11,151 bases of DNA. Origin: an uncultured Eubacterium sp. GTDB lineage: Bacteria; Bacillota; Clostridia; Lachnospirales; Lachnospiraceae. Below the pieces are notes generated by a model. That model worked only from the letters and a program-made list of their open reading frames with translations. It had not been told where the DNA came from and ran no database searches. The stretch's first letter is position 1. Each line of letters begins with the position of its first letter. The position numbers and the translations under genes were made by a program. The DNA is taken from contig CAJOOU010000159.1 of NCBI GenBank assembly GCA_905236735.1, positions 1 to 11,151 on the forward strand. The letters run 5' to 3'. This document shows, one piece after another, positions 1 through 6,521 of this stretch.

Positions 1-64
1 ATATGGTCGGAATAAACCCGTCCAGCTCTCTTAAAAAAGCCCAGTCCTCATGGGTAATAGTCAT
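1..64 (-). CDS. Partial gene start, unrecognised protein
   Basis: The window holds only the first 21 codons of a minus-strand reading frame that starts at an ATG at 64-62 and runs off the left edge. The peptide begins MTITHEDWAFLRELDG. A good Shine-Dalgarno sequence (GGAAGGAG on the minus strand) lies just upstream, and the ATG overlaps the TGA stop of the preceding frame as ATGA, which suggests translational coupling with whatever was upstream. I do not recognise the family from this short piece. Because the upstream frame belongs to histidine kinase debris, this could be another signalling gene or part of the same decayed locus. That is inference only. Confidence 0.4.
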   Translation of the reverse strand, partial: MTITHEDWAFLRELDGFIPTI

Positions 65-390
65 TTCTCCTTCCGGATAGTGTATGTAAAACTTACAATA
101 TCGAGTTTTTCAAGGTTAAGCGATAATATTGAACCGCCTGTACTATATTCTATCCCATCATCACCTTTTACCGAAAACTGGAAAAGCCAGTCCAAAAATC
201 CGGATTGAACAACACCCTTTGCAAAGATTCCACAAGCCCCATATTGCCGGATTCAATTTTTGAGAAGTCCAAAACATCATTTACCAAATTCAAACGCATC
301 CTGCCGGAGCGCTCCACATCTTCAGCATAAGATAAAAATAAGCGAAAAAAGACATACTGTAATAAACAAAGTCTTGATCAGATTGTTCAT
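65..390 (-). pseudogene. Decayed sensor histidine kinase remnant
   Basis: Read on the minus strand, this stretch contains pieces of a membrane sensor kinase in different frames. An ATG at 390-388 with a GGGAGA ribosome site opens a 22-codon frame that is almost all hydrophobic (LFITVCLFSLIFILC), resembling an N-terminal membrane segment, and stops at 324-322. In an overlapping frame from about 326 to 240 comes LNLVNDVLDFSKIESGNM, the second helix of a HisKA dimerisation domain. That frame stops at 170-168. A third frame (GDDGIEYSTGG onward) runs to a TGA at 63-61. The first HisKA helix with the phosphorylated His, the sensor region and the ATPase domain are all absent. The simplest reading is an internal deletion plus frameshifts. 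It is non-functional as a kinase, but the last frame could still be translated. Confidence 0.6.
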
Positions 391-419
391 ACTATTCTCC
401 CAAATTTATAACGAAAAAG

Positions 420-448
420 TTGCTCCTCCCCGCCATAACTGCTACAAT
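420..448 (+). promoter_or_regulatory. Candidate sigma-A promoter for the phospholipase-like gene
   Basis: TTGCTC at 420-425 and TACAAT at 443-448 are separated by exactly 17 bp. The -10 box matches the consensus at five of six positions, while the -35 box matches at only three. Transcription would start near 455, leaving a leader of about 60 nt before the ATG at 518. The leader holds a small hairpin (CATCTG at 474-479 pairing with CAGATG at 489-494). It is the best plus-strand promoter candidate upstream of this gene. Confidence 0.45.
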
Positions 449-517
449 CATATGTAGACTAGCGGAGCGGTCTCATCTGCCATCTTTTCAGATGCGCATT
501 TAACAAGGAGGTTATCC

Positions 518-1426
518 ATGCCAGGATTTATAGCTCATCATCTTTTCGGTCAAAAAACCAAAAAGCTCATCAAAGATGAAAATATATTAAAATGTATCAA
601 AAAAAACAAAGCAGCATATAATCTCGGACTTCAGGGACCAGATATCTTTTATTACAATATAGATTCATACATAAGACCCGGTAAAAATCCCGGTTCGCGA
701 GAACACGATGAAAACACCGATGCCTTTCTTTTAAATCTGGCGCGCTCGCTTTCTCTTTTTCCTTCGCCCTATGACTATGAGTGTGCCATAAGTTACCTCG
801 CAGGTTTCTATGCCCACTATACCCTTGACAGGATATGTCATCCCTTCATCTTTGCCCGCACATTCTATGATTTTAATGACAGTAAAAATTATCTCGGCTC
901 ACATTATCAGTACGAAACCGACCTTGACGCCCTCTATCTGATGAAGGAAAAGGGTATTTGTCCTTCAGCTTTTCGTGGTGGCGATAAAATAACCGTTTCC
1001 AAAGAGCAGGCTGATATAATAAACACCATGCTCTCCTACGCTCATCGCAAAACCTACGGAAAACTGTCTCTTCGAAAAAACGAAGCCCGTCGCAGTGCTT
1101 ATTCCATGAAAAAAATCCTCCCCCTTCTGGCGGATTCTCACGGAATAAAAAAATTTATTCTCTCCGGCATAGAAAGGTCTTTATTCGGAGCACCCTATCT
1201 TTCGGGGATGATTACATCCGACCAAGAAATCCGTTTTAAGGACCCCGAAAATATGTCGCACAATATATGGAAAAGTCCCTGGGATAAATCAGTGAAAAGA
1301 TGCGAGGACTTCTATGAGCTTATCGATATTGCATACAGAGAGTATCAAAAAATCACACCTCTCCTAAATGACTTAATGCGGCATAAAGCAAAAATTACCG
1401 AAACCACTGCAGAACATTTCCATTAA
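518..1426 (+). CDS. Zinc-dependent phospholipase C family protein
   Basis: This 302-residue protein belongs to the Zn_dep_PLPC family, related to clostridial alpha-toxin phospholipase C, which hydrolyses phospholipid head groups. Visible candidate metal ligands are H7/H8 near the N-terminus, D42 in GLQGPDIFYY, H63, H100 and D104 (HxxxD), H108, then H129 and E133 (HxxxE). The HxxxD and HxxxE pairs have the same internal spacing as the zinc ligands of alpha-toxin. The start is fixed by AAGGAGG at 505-511, six bases before the ATG. There is no signal peptide: the chain begins MPGFIAHHLFG. It is therefore probably cytoplasmic, unlike the secreted toxins, and many such clostridial homologues have no known substrate. 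It stands alone on the plus strand and its last 54 bp overlap the end of the convergent J-protein gene. Family assignment is firm; enzymatic activity is inferred. Confidence 0.85.
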   Translation: MPGFIAHHLFGQKTKKLIKDENILKCIKKNKAAYNLGLQGPDIFYYNIDSYIRPGKNPGSREHDENTDAFLLNLARSLSLFPSPYDYECAISYLAGFYAHYTLDRICHPFIFARTFYDFNDSKNYLGSHYQYETDLDALYLMKEKGICPSAFRGGDKITVSKEQADIINTMLSYAHRKTYGKLSLRKNEARRSAYSMKKILPLLADSHGIKKFILSGIERSLFGAPYLSGMITSDQEIRFKDPENMSHNIWKSPWDKSVKRCEDFYELIDIAYREYQKITPLLNDLMRHKAKITETTAEHFH

Positions 1427-2002
1427 ACAAAGGGTAGTGCAGCACGAAAGCGGACTTATAGTGGTGGTATGGAAGCCCTCTCCCATATTGTGATACCACT
1501 GTCCGCCGTATTCGAGCTGTTCCATAAATCTCCTGTACTCCATATTGCTCGGCTCAAGGCTTAGTGCCCTGCCTATATGATCTCTTGCTGTCACATTGTT
1601 TCCTATGCCGTAATTGGCAACCGCAGAAAGGTAGTACCATCTTCCTGTCCTTGCAGATATACGGTTTAGACAGTTTAGAGCCTCTCTGTAATATCCCGAA
1701 TTAATATAATTAACTGCAGCCCTCATATCCGGGTCATCCGACGCATACGAGCCGGAGCTGTATCCGCCGCCCGAAGCATAGCCGTATGAGCCGTAAGACG
1801 CTCCCATACCCTGCTGCCTCTGTTTCATAATGGTTTCGTAAGCTTCCTGCACTTCCTTAAAACGCTCTTCGGCAAGAGCCTTATTGGGATTGTTCAGGTT
1901 GGCATCCGGGTGATATTTCCTGCTAAGATTTCTGTAAGCTTTCTTTATTTCGTCGTCCGAGGCATCCCTTGATACCCCAAGAACAGTATATGGATCTCTC
2001 AT
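1373..2002 (-). CDS. Short J-domain protein with Cys-rich C-terminus
   Basis: This 209-residue protein opens with a J domain (residues 1-65, DPYTVLGVSRDASDDEIKKA) carrying the HPD motif at 31-33, which stimulates the ATPase of Hsp70/DnaK partners. A low-complexity Gly/Ser/Tyr linker follows (about 64-88), then TPR-like helices (about 93-165, with YYREALNCLNRI and GRALSLEPSNMEYRR), and finally a Cys-rich tail (C187, C188, C192, C198, C205). It lacks the CxxCxGxG zinc fingers and substrate-binding domains of true DnaJ, so it is not the general co-chaperone. Its ATG overlaps the stop of the DUF5685-type gene as ATGA, so the two are probably co-translated and may work together. Its 3' end overlaps the phospholipase-like gene on the other strand. 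J-domain call certain; client unknown. Confidence 0.9.
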   Translation of the reverse strand: MRDPYTVLGVSRDASDDEIKKAYRNLSRKYHPDANLNNPNKALAEERFKEVQEAYETIMKQRQQGMGASYGSYGYASGGGYSSGSYASDDPDMRAAVNYINSGYYREALNCLNRISARTGRWYYLSAVANYGIGNNVTARDHIGRALSLEPSNMEYRRFMEQLEYGGQWYHNMGEGFHTTTISPLSCCTTLCLMEMFCSGFGNFCFMPH

Positions 2003-2847
2003 TTTCGTTCTTTCTCTTTCTTTGCCTTTTTTAACTGCAGATATTCAAACTTATTCCATACTCCCGAATAAAGAATATTCCTTATTATATCCCCATAAAG
2101 CACCACCGGCATCCTTTCAAAAGCCTTGGCACATTCCGTCATCATGCTTACAAGCATAAGCTTTGATATTGTGTCAAAATCCCTGCGGTTTTTTCTGCGT
2201 GTCTCAAACAGCACATTGTAAGAACCGTTTCTTATATCCTTGCCTATGTCCTCGTACGCATCCATAATATAGATAAATTTGCCGAGATAAAATCCCAGCG
2301 AGCGGAGATTGTCCGACCACATTCCGTCCTCCCATGCAAATATTTCGGAAAGCATCTCCCCCGTGTACCCGGCTACGATATCCACATTGTATTCGCCCGA
2401 CTCCTCCGCAACCTTCAGATTTTTGATGCACCTGTCTATCGCCGCGGCCTGCCGCGGATACATTATGGCTATCTTTTTGTATTCTTTTTCGAATACCTTC
2501 ATAAGGGCGCGTTTTCTCATCTGCCCTTCGTCCTGCCAGTCATCGGCAAAATTCCTGTATGACAAAAGCACATTCATCTGTGCCGCATACTCAGTCGCGC
2601 GGTTTATCCTCATCTTCCTCTTTTTGGCAGGATGAAGTTTGCAGATAAATTCCTTTTCCTCATCTTCGAGTTCATAAAGTCCGCTGAGCAGAATAATGAG
2701 AAATGTCATATCATAGTTTAACAGCATCTGACCTTTTGCCCCGCTGATTTCCTTGAGTTTGGCACAAAGTCCGCAATAAAAGCTCTGATAGATTTCAGTG
2801 TTTTCGCTGCTCAGCGACTCCTTGTTTACATTGACATATCCAAACAT
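1999..2847 (-). CDS. DUF5685-type protein, possible isoprenoid-synthase-like fold
   Basis: This 282-residue protein begins MFGYVNVNKESL and matches my recollection of the DUF5685 family, whose function is unknown. Visible features are YCGLC at 24-28 (C25, C28), C69 with H72 in CKLHP, NYDMTF at 44-49, an Asp-rich DDWQDE at 102-107, and DAYEDIGKDIRNGSYN starting at 196. DDxxD and DxxED are the Mg2+/diphosphate-binding motifs of trans-isoprenoid and squalene/phytoene synthases, and the protein looks mostly helical. A distant relation to that superfamily is an inference. The three Cys and one His could bind a metal. No signal peptide or membrane segment is evident. AGGA lies seven bases before the ATG. 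The gene starts 9 bp after the nucleoside kinase stop and overlaps the J-protein start by 4 bp. Confidence 0.75.
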   Translation of the reverse strand: MFGYVNVNKESLSSENTEIYQSFYCGLCAKLKEISGAKGQMLLNYDMTFLIILLSGLYELEDEEKEFICKLHPAKKRKMRINRATEYAAQMNVLLSYRNFADDWQDEGQMRKRALMKVFEKEYKKIAIMYPRQAAAIDRCIKNLKVAEESGEYNVDIVAGYTGEMLSEIFAWEDGMWSDNLRSLGFYLGKFIYIMDAYEDIGKDIRNGSYNVLFETRRKNRRDFDTISKLMLVSMMTECAKAFERMPVVLYGDIIRNILYSGVWNKFEYLQLKKAKKEKERK

Positions 2848-2856
2848 CCCGTTATC

Positions 2857-4527
2857 CTATACCTTAAAACAGCTTCCTCCGGTAAACTCCCTTACTATAG
2901 AATTCTTTGCAATCTCTTCGGAAGGATATGGCAGGCAGTACGACAGGAGTTTTAACAGCCTCTTCGCCTCCGGATACTCCTTTGAATCCTTTGGTATTGC
3001 ATAAAGCAGCGGCTCAATATAGGGTTTTAAAACAGGCAGTTCATATACAAGAGCCGAATTAAACATAACATCCGCATTCTCCTGGAATGGGAAGATATGC
3101 TTGTCTTCTCCGCTTGTCACGCTGTCCCATCTTTCCAGAGATGCGAGAGCATTATGTCCTCTTGTTCTGTTATCCCTGACTATTCTTCTAAGCAGTCTCG
3201 AATCCCTCGTAGAGATGAAATTATGCTCATCAATCTTAAGAGGTGTGAGTGCACTGATATATATTTTGAACTTGCTCTCTGCCGGAAGAGAATACGAAAG
3301 CTTATCATTAAGTCCGTGAATACCCTCTATGACAAGGATATCCTCCTCTCCAATCTGCAGTTTGTTGCCGTTGTACTCCCGTCTTCCGGTAATGAAGTTG
3401 TAAGTAGGCATATCCACCACTTCTCCGCGAAGCAGAGCATTCATAGCATCATTAAAGCCTTCTATATCCATGGCATCAAGAGCCTCAAAATCAAGGCTGC
3501 CGTCCGGCAGCGGTATCATATCCGCCCTGTTTACAAAAAAATCATCGAGTCCTATCGGATGCGGCTTGAGTCCCATAGCCATTAGCTGAATCGACAGCCT
3601 ATGGGAAAATGTTGTCTTGCCCGATGATGAAGGACCTGCTATCATAACGAATTTCTTATCCTTGTCCTCTGCTATCTTTTGGGCTATGTCACCTATGCGC
3701 TTTTCCATTTCCGCTTCCTGGGCAAGAATGATATAGGTCATATCTCCGCTTGCAATCCTGTCGTTTAAGGCACCAAGTGTTGCAATGTCAAGGGAGTGTA
3801 CCCACCTTGACGCCAGATGGAGCTGGTCAAAAAGTTTGGGACGCAGCTGCGGCTCCTCTATGCTGTGCACAGAAGAGTTTGACGGGAAGTTGATTAAAAA
3901 TCCGTCTCCAAACCTGCTGATTTCATAGTTTTTAATCATACCGGTGGAAGGAGCGATATATCCGAATGAATAATCGATAAATCCATCAAGCTCGTACATG
4001 TTTATGCGCGAATCTCCCCTGTATTTTAAGAGACGCGCCTTATCACTCAGGCCAAAGGTATTAAAGCTCTCAATAGCCTCATCCACAGACATTGTGTACT
4101 TGTTAAATACAATATCCCTCTCGACATAATCATTCATGCATTTATTTACGGCATCAACAAACTCATCATCTATATCTACCTTGGCATTGTCTCTGAACAG
4201 CTCACAATAATATGCCTGATCCATCGAGTAGAGCACATGAATGTTATCCTCATGGTTTTGTACCACATCAACAATAGCCTTATGAAGCATCAGCATGGCT
4301 GTCCTTCTGTATGTCATCATGCCGGCCTTGTCCTTTATTGTCACAAATTCTATTGTGGTGTTTTTATCGATTGACTTATATAGCTCTGTCAGATTGCCAT
4401 CGGCTTTGGCAAGGATTATAGGTGCATCATAATCCTTACTGTACTCCTTCGAAAGTTCCAGATATGTGACTCCCGATTCATATTCTTTTTCCTTACCGTC
4501 AATTTTCAGTAAAACCTTTTCGCCCAA
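2857..4527 (-). CDS. Nucleoside (uridine-type) kinase with TGS-like N-terminus
   Basis: This 556-residue protein combines an N-terminal TGS-like part (about 1-65) and a region like the second additional domain of threonyl-tRNA synthetase (about 70-240) with a C-terminal P-loop kinase of the uridine kinase/phosphoribulokinase class. The kinase shows a Walker A GPSSSGKT at 298-305, IGLDDFF at 325-331, DMPTYNF at 372-378 and VIEGIHGLN at 399-407. It should transfer phosphate from ATP to a nucleoside in cytoplasmic pyrimidine salvage, but the true substrate of this fused form is not evident from sequence. The start is TTG, preceded seven bases upstream by AGAAGG (4535-4540); the next ATG, around codon 70, would remove the TGS-like part. 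It lies 30 bp after trmK, in the same operon. Family certain, substrate inferred. Confidence 0.88.
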   Translation of the reverse strand: MGEKVLLKIDGKEKEYESGVTYLELSKEYSKDYDAPIILAKADGNLTELYKSIDKNTTIEFVTIKDKAGMMTYRRTAMLMLHKAIVDVVQNHEDNIHVLYSMDQAYYCELFRDNAKVDIDDEFVDAVNKCMNDYVERDIVFNKYTMSVDEAIESFNTFGLSDKARLLKYRGDSRINMYELDGFIDYSFGYIAPSTGMIKNYEISRFGDGFLINFPSNSSVHSIEEPQLRPKLFDQLHLASRWVHSLDIATLGALNDRIASGDMTYIILAQEAEMEKRIGDIAQKIAEDKDKKFVMIAGPSSSGKTTFSHRLSIQLMAMGLKPHPIGLDDFFVNRADMIPLPDGSLDFEALDAMDIEGFNDAMNALLRGEVVDMPTYNFITGRREYNGNKLQIGEEDILVIEGIHGLNDKLSYSLPAESKFKIYISALTPLKIDEHNFISTRDSRLLRRIVRDNRTRGHNALASLERWDSVTSGEDKHIFPFQENADVMFNSALVYELPVLKPYIEPLLYAIPKDSKEYPEAKRLLKLLSYCLPYPSEEIAKNSIVREFTGGSCFKV

Positions 4528-4534
4528 AATAAAA

Positions 4535-4540
4535 CCTTCT
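4535..4540 (-). promoter_or_regulatory. Ribosome binding site supporting a TTG start
   Basis: AGAAGG on the minus strand sits seven bases before TTG at 4527-4525. No ATG occurs in frame near the N-terminus, so this site decides the start of the nucleoside kinase and keeps its TGS-like domain complete. Confidence 0.65.
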
Positions 4541-4557
4541 TTCTTAAGTTGAATTAA

Positions 4558-5259
4558 TTAGTCAGTCATCTCCTGTGCCTTTTTGTTAATCCCCATTTTA
4601 TGCATAATCTGCATATATCTCTCACTGCCTCTCTTGCCGGCAGATTCAAGCTCATTTAAAACGCCTTCAAGCTTTGCCCTTTCGTCCCTTAGATACTCTT
4701 TCAGTACCGGATGGGATTTTTCGATAAGTTTCCTGCCGTAAGCAGAAGTAACCTCATCGCATAAGCCCGTTTTATCCGGCTGATACGCCGTTTTTATTAT
4801 AACATAATATTTGCCGTCCTCTTTTACCATATCTTCATCTATTACGGCAAATCCAAGCTGCCGGAGTCTGCCTCTTACATACTCTATATCCGACTGCGGT
4901 GATATGATAAGCTCTTTGAGCCCCTGAGATACATCCGGGTTTCTTTCAATAATACCGCATATAAGACGGCCGCCCATTCCGGCAATAACCGCCGAGGCAG
5001 CTTCACCTTTTTTTAGCTTATCAAACCCGTCGGAAAGTCTGGTTTCAATAAGATGCTCCATTTGGCTTTCCTTTATATGCTTCCCTGCCCGCTCAAGCGG
5101 CCCCTTGTTTACATCCATTGCTATGGCTTTTATGCATTTGCCCCGTCTGACTGCCTCTATTGCAAGATACCCGTGGTCAGTGCCCACATCGGCCAAAACG
5201 CCGCCTTCTGTTATCTGTGACAGTACAGCCTCAAGTCTTTCCGATAACATATTACTCAA
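4558..5259 (-). CDS. trmK: tRNA (adenine(22)-N1)-methyltransferase
   Basis: This 233-residue protein is a TrmK/YqfN-type SAM-dependent methyltransferase that makes N1-methyladenosine at position 22 of the tRNA D-loop. The SAM-binding motif DVGTDHGYL lies at about 24-32, followed by AMDVNKGPLERA, the family signature IAGMGG, and a catalytic-region SPQSD. The C-terminal part (from about residue 165) is helical and charged, matching the coiled-coil domain of the family. Two starts are possible. TTG at 5259 has GAAGGA at 5265-5270 spaced five bases away and overlaps rpoD by 8 bp. ATG at 5250, three codons later, begins just after the rpoD stop and gives the usual LSERL N-terminus. I list the TTG because its ribosome site is better placed. 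trmK directly after rpoD is the usual Firmicutes order. Confidence 0.92.
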   Translation of the reverse strand: MSNMLSERLEAVLSQITEGGVLADVGTDHGYLAIEAVRRGKCIKAIAMDVNKGPLERAGKHIKESQMEHLIETRLSDGFDKLKKGEAASAVIAGMGGRLICGIIERNPDVSQGLKELIISPQSDIEYVRGRLRQLGFAVIDEDMVKEDGKYYVIIKTAYQPDKTGLCDEVTSAYGRKLIEKSHPVLKEYLRDERAKLEGVLNELESAGKRGSERYMQIMHKMGINKKAQEMTD

Positions 5260-6490
5260 GATAATCCTTCAGCTTGCGGCTTCTTGACGGATGGCGGAGT
5301 TTTCTTAATGCCTTGGCCTCAATCTGTCTGATTCTTTCCCTTGTTACATTAAACTCCTTACCTACTTCTTCGAGGGTGCGGGCTCTGCCGTCATCAAGTC
5401 CGAATCTGAGTCTTAAAACCTTCTGTTCCCTGTCCGTAAGAGTACTGAGTACCTCAACAAGCTGCTCTTTAAGCAGGGTAAACGCCGCTGCATCTGCCGG
5501 CACCGGAACATTGTCGTCCTGAATAAAGTCTCCGAGATGAGAATCCTCTTCCTCTCCTATAGGTGTCTCTAAGGATACGGGCTCCTGTGAAATCTTTAAA
5601 ATTTCCCTGACCCTTTCTACCGGCATCTTCATCTCTGCAGCTATCTCCTCCGGAAGCGGCTCTCGTCCGAGTTCCTGCAAAAGCTGGCGCGATACCCTTA
5701 TAAGCTTGTTTATTGTCTCAACCATATGTACCGGTATGCGGATGGTTCTGGCCTGGTCGGCTATGGCTCTTGTTATTGCCTGTCTTATCCACCATGTCGC
5801 ATAGGTACTGAACTTATATCCCTTACTGTAATCGAATTTTTCAACAGCCTTTATAAGTCCGAGATTACCCTCCTGAATAAGGTCAAGGAAAAGCATACCC
5901 CTGCCAACATATCTTTTGGCGATACTTACAACAAGTCTGAGGTTTGCCTCTGCCAGTTTCTTTTTGGCATCCTCTCCTCCTGCTATATCCTTTTGGAGCT
6001 CGGCAAGTTCTTTATCTATCTCGTCCTGACGCTTCTTGGCTGCGTCCTCCCTTTCTTTTTCAAGCTCCGCTATTTTCTCTGCCGCCTTTGCTCCGGCCTC
6101 CATCTTGCGTGCGAGTTCTATCTCCTCATCTGCCGTAAGAAGCGGTACCTTTCCGATTTCTTTAAGGTACATACGGACAGGATCCTCGAGTCCTATGCCC
6201 TCTGGAACAGATAAGTCTATGGTTTCGACATCCACCTCATCGTCTTCACTTAACATATCGGGATCTATATCAAGATCTTCTTCCTCCTCATTTGCTGCCG
6301 ATATGGTAAGAACATCAACACCCTGAGCCTCAACATACTCAAAGATTTTCTCCATGTCCTTCTCTTCAAGTTCCATGTCCTTGAAAAAATCATTTATTTC
6401 AGTCTCCTCAAGAACATTTTTGTTAGCCTTTGCCTTTTCAACAATCTGCTGAAGTTTCTCCTCGAATAATTTCAAATCCTTCTCTTCCAT
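5252..6490 (-). CDS. rpoD: Housekeeping RNA polymerase sigma factor (SigA/RpoD)
   Basis: This 412-residue primary sigma factor directs core RNA polymerase to standard -35/-10 promoters. Region 1.1 is a short acidic N-terminus (1 to about 95). Region 1.2 begins at LEDPVRMYLKEIG (101-113), regions 2.1-2.4 run from about 178 to 252 (EANLRLVVSIAKRYVGRGM, FSTYATWWIRQAI), region 3 from about 253 to 325, and region 4 from 335 to 412, with the helix-turn-helix TLEEVGKEFNVTRERIRQIE at 372-391 contacting the -35 box. A charged, probably coiled-coil stretch (about 132-172) separates regions 1.2 and 2.1, making the protein longer than the 371-residue B. subtilis SigA. A longer frame reaches a TTG at 6541 inside dnaG, but ATG at 6490 gives the normal N-terminus and has AGAAAGG (6503-6509) upstream. 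It follows dnaG by 31 bp. Confidence 0.97.
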   Translation of the reverse strand: MEEKDLKLFEEKLQQIVEKAKANKNVLEETEINDFFKDMELEEKDMEKIFEYVEAQGVDVLTISAANEEEEDLDIDPDMLSEDDEVDVETIDLSVPEGIGLEDPVRMYLKEIGKVPLLTADEEIELARKMEAGAKAAEKIAELEKEREDAAKKRQDEIDKELAELQKDIAGGEDAKKKLAEANLRLVVSIAKRYVGRGMLFLDLIQEGNLGLIKAVEKFDYSKGYKFSTYATWWIRQAITRAIADQARTIRIPVHMVETINKLIRVSRQLLQELGREPLPEEIAAEMKMPVERVREILKISQEPVSLETPIGEEEDSHLGDFIQDDNVPVPADAAAFTLLKEQLVEVLSTLTDREQKVLRLRFGLDDGRARTLEEVGKEFNVTRERIRQIEAKALRKLRHPSRSRKLKDYLE

Positions 6491-6521
6491 AATATCTTGT
6501 AACCTTTCTGTATTTATATGT

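Noticed and set aside
260..457. Plus-strand 65-codon open frame
   Set aside because: It is antisense to the histidine kinase fragments, has no ribosome binding site, and its translation resembles no family. The minus-strand reading gives a clear HisKA motif.
5726..6214. Long plus-strand open frame opposite rpoD
   Set aside because: It is a shadow of the rpoD gene with no ribosome site or recognisable domain. Similar antisense frames opposite dnaG, the nucleoside kinase and the DAHP synthase were rejected for the same reason.
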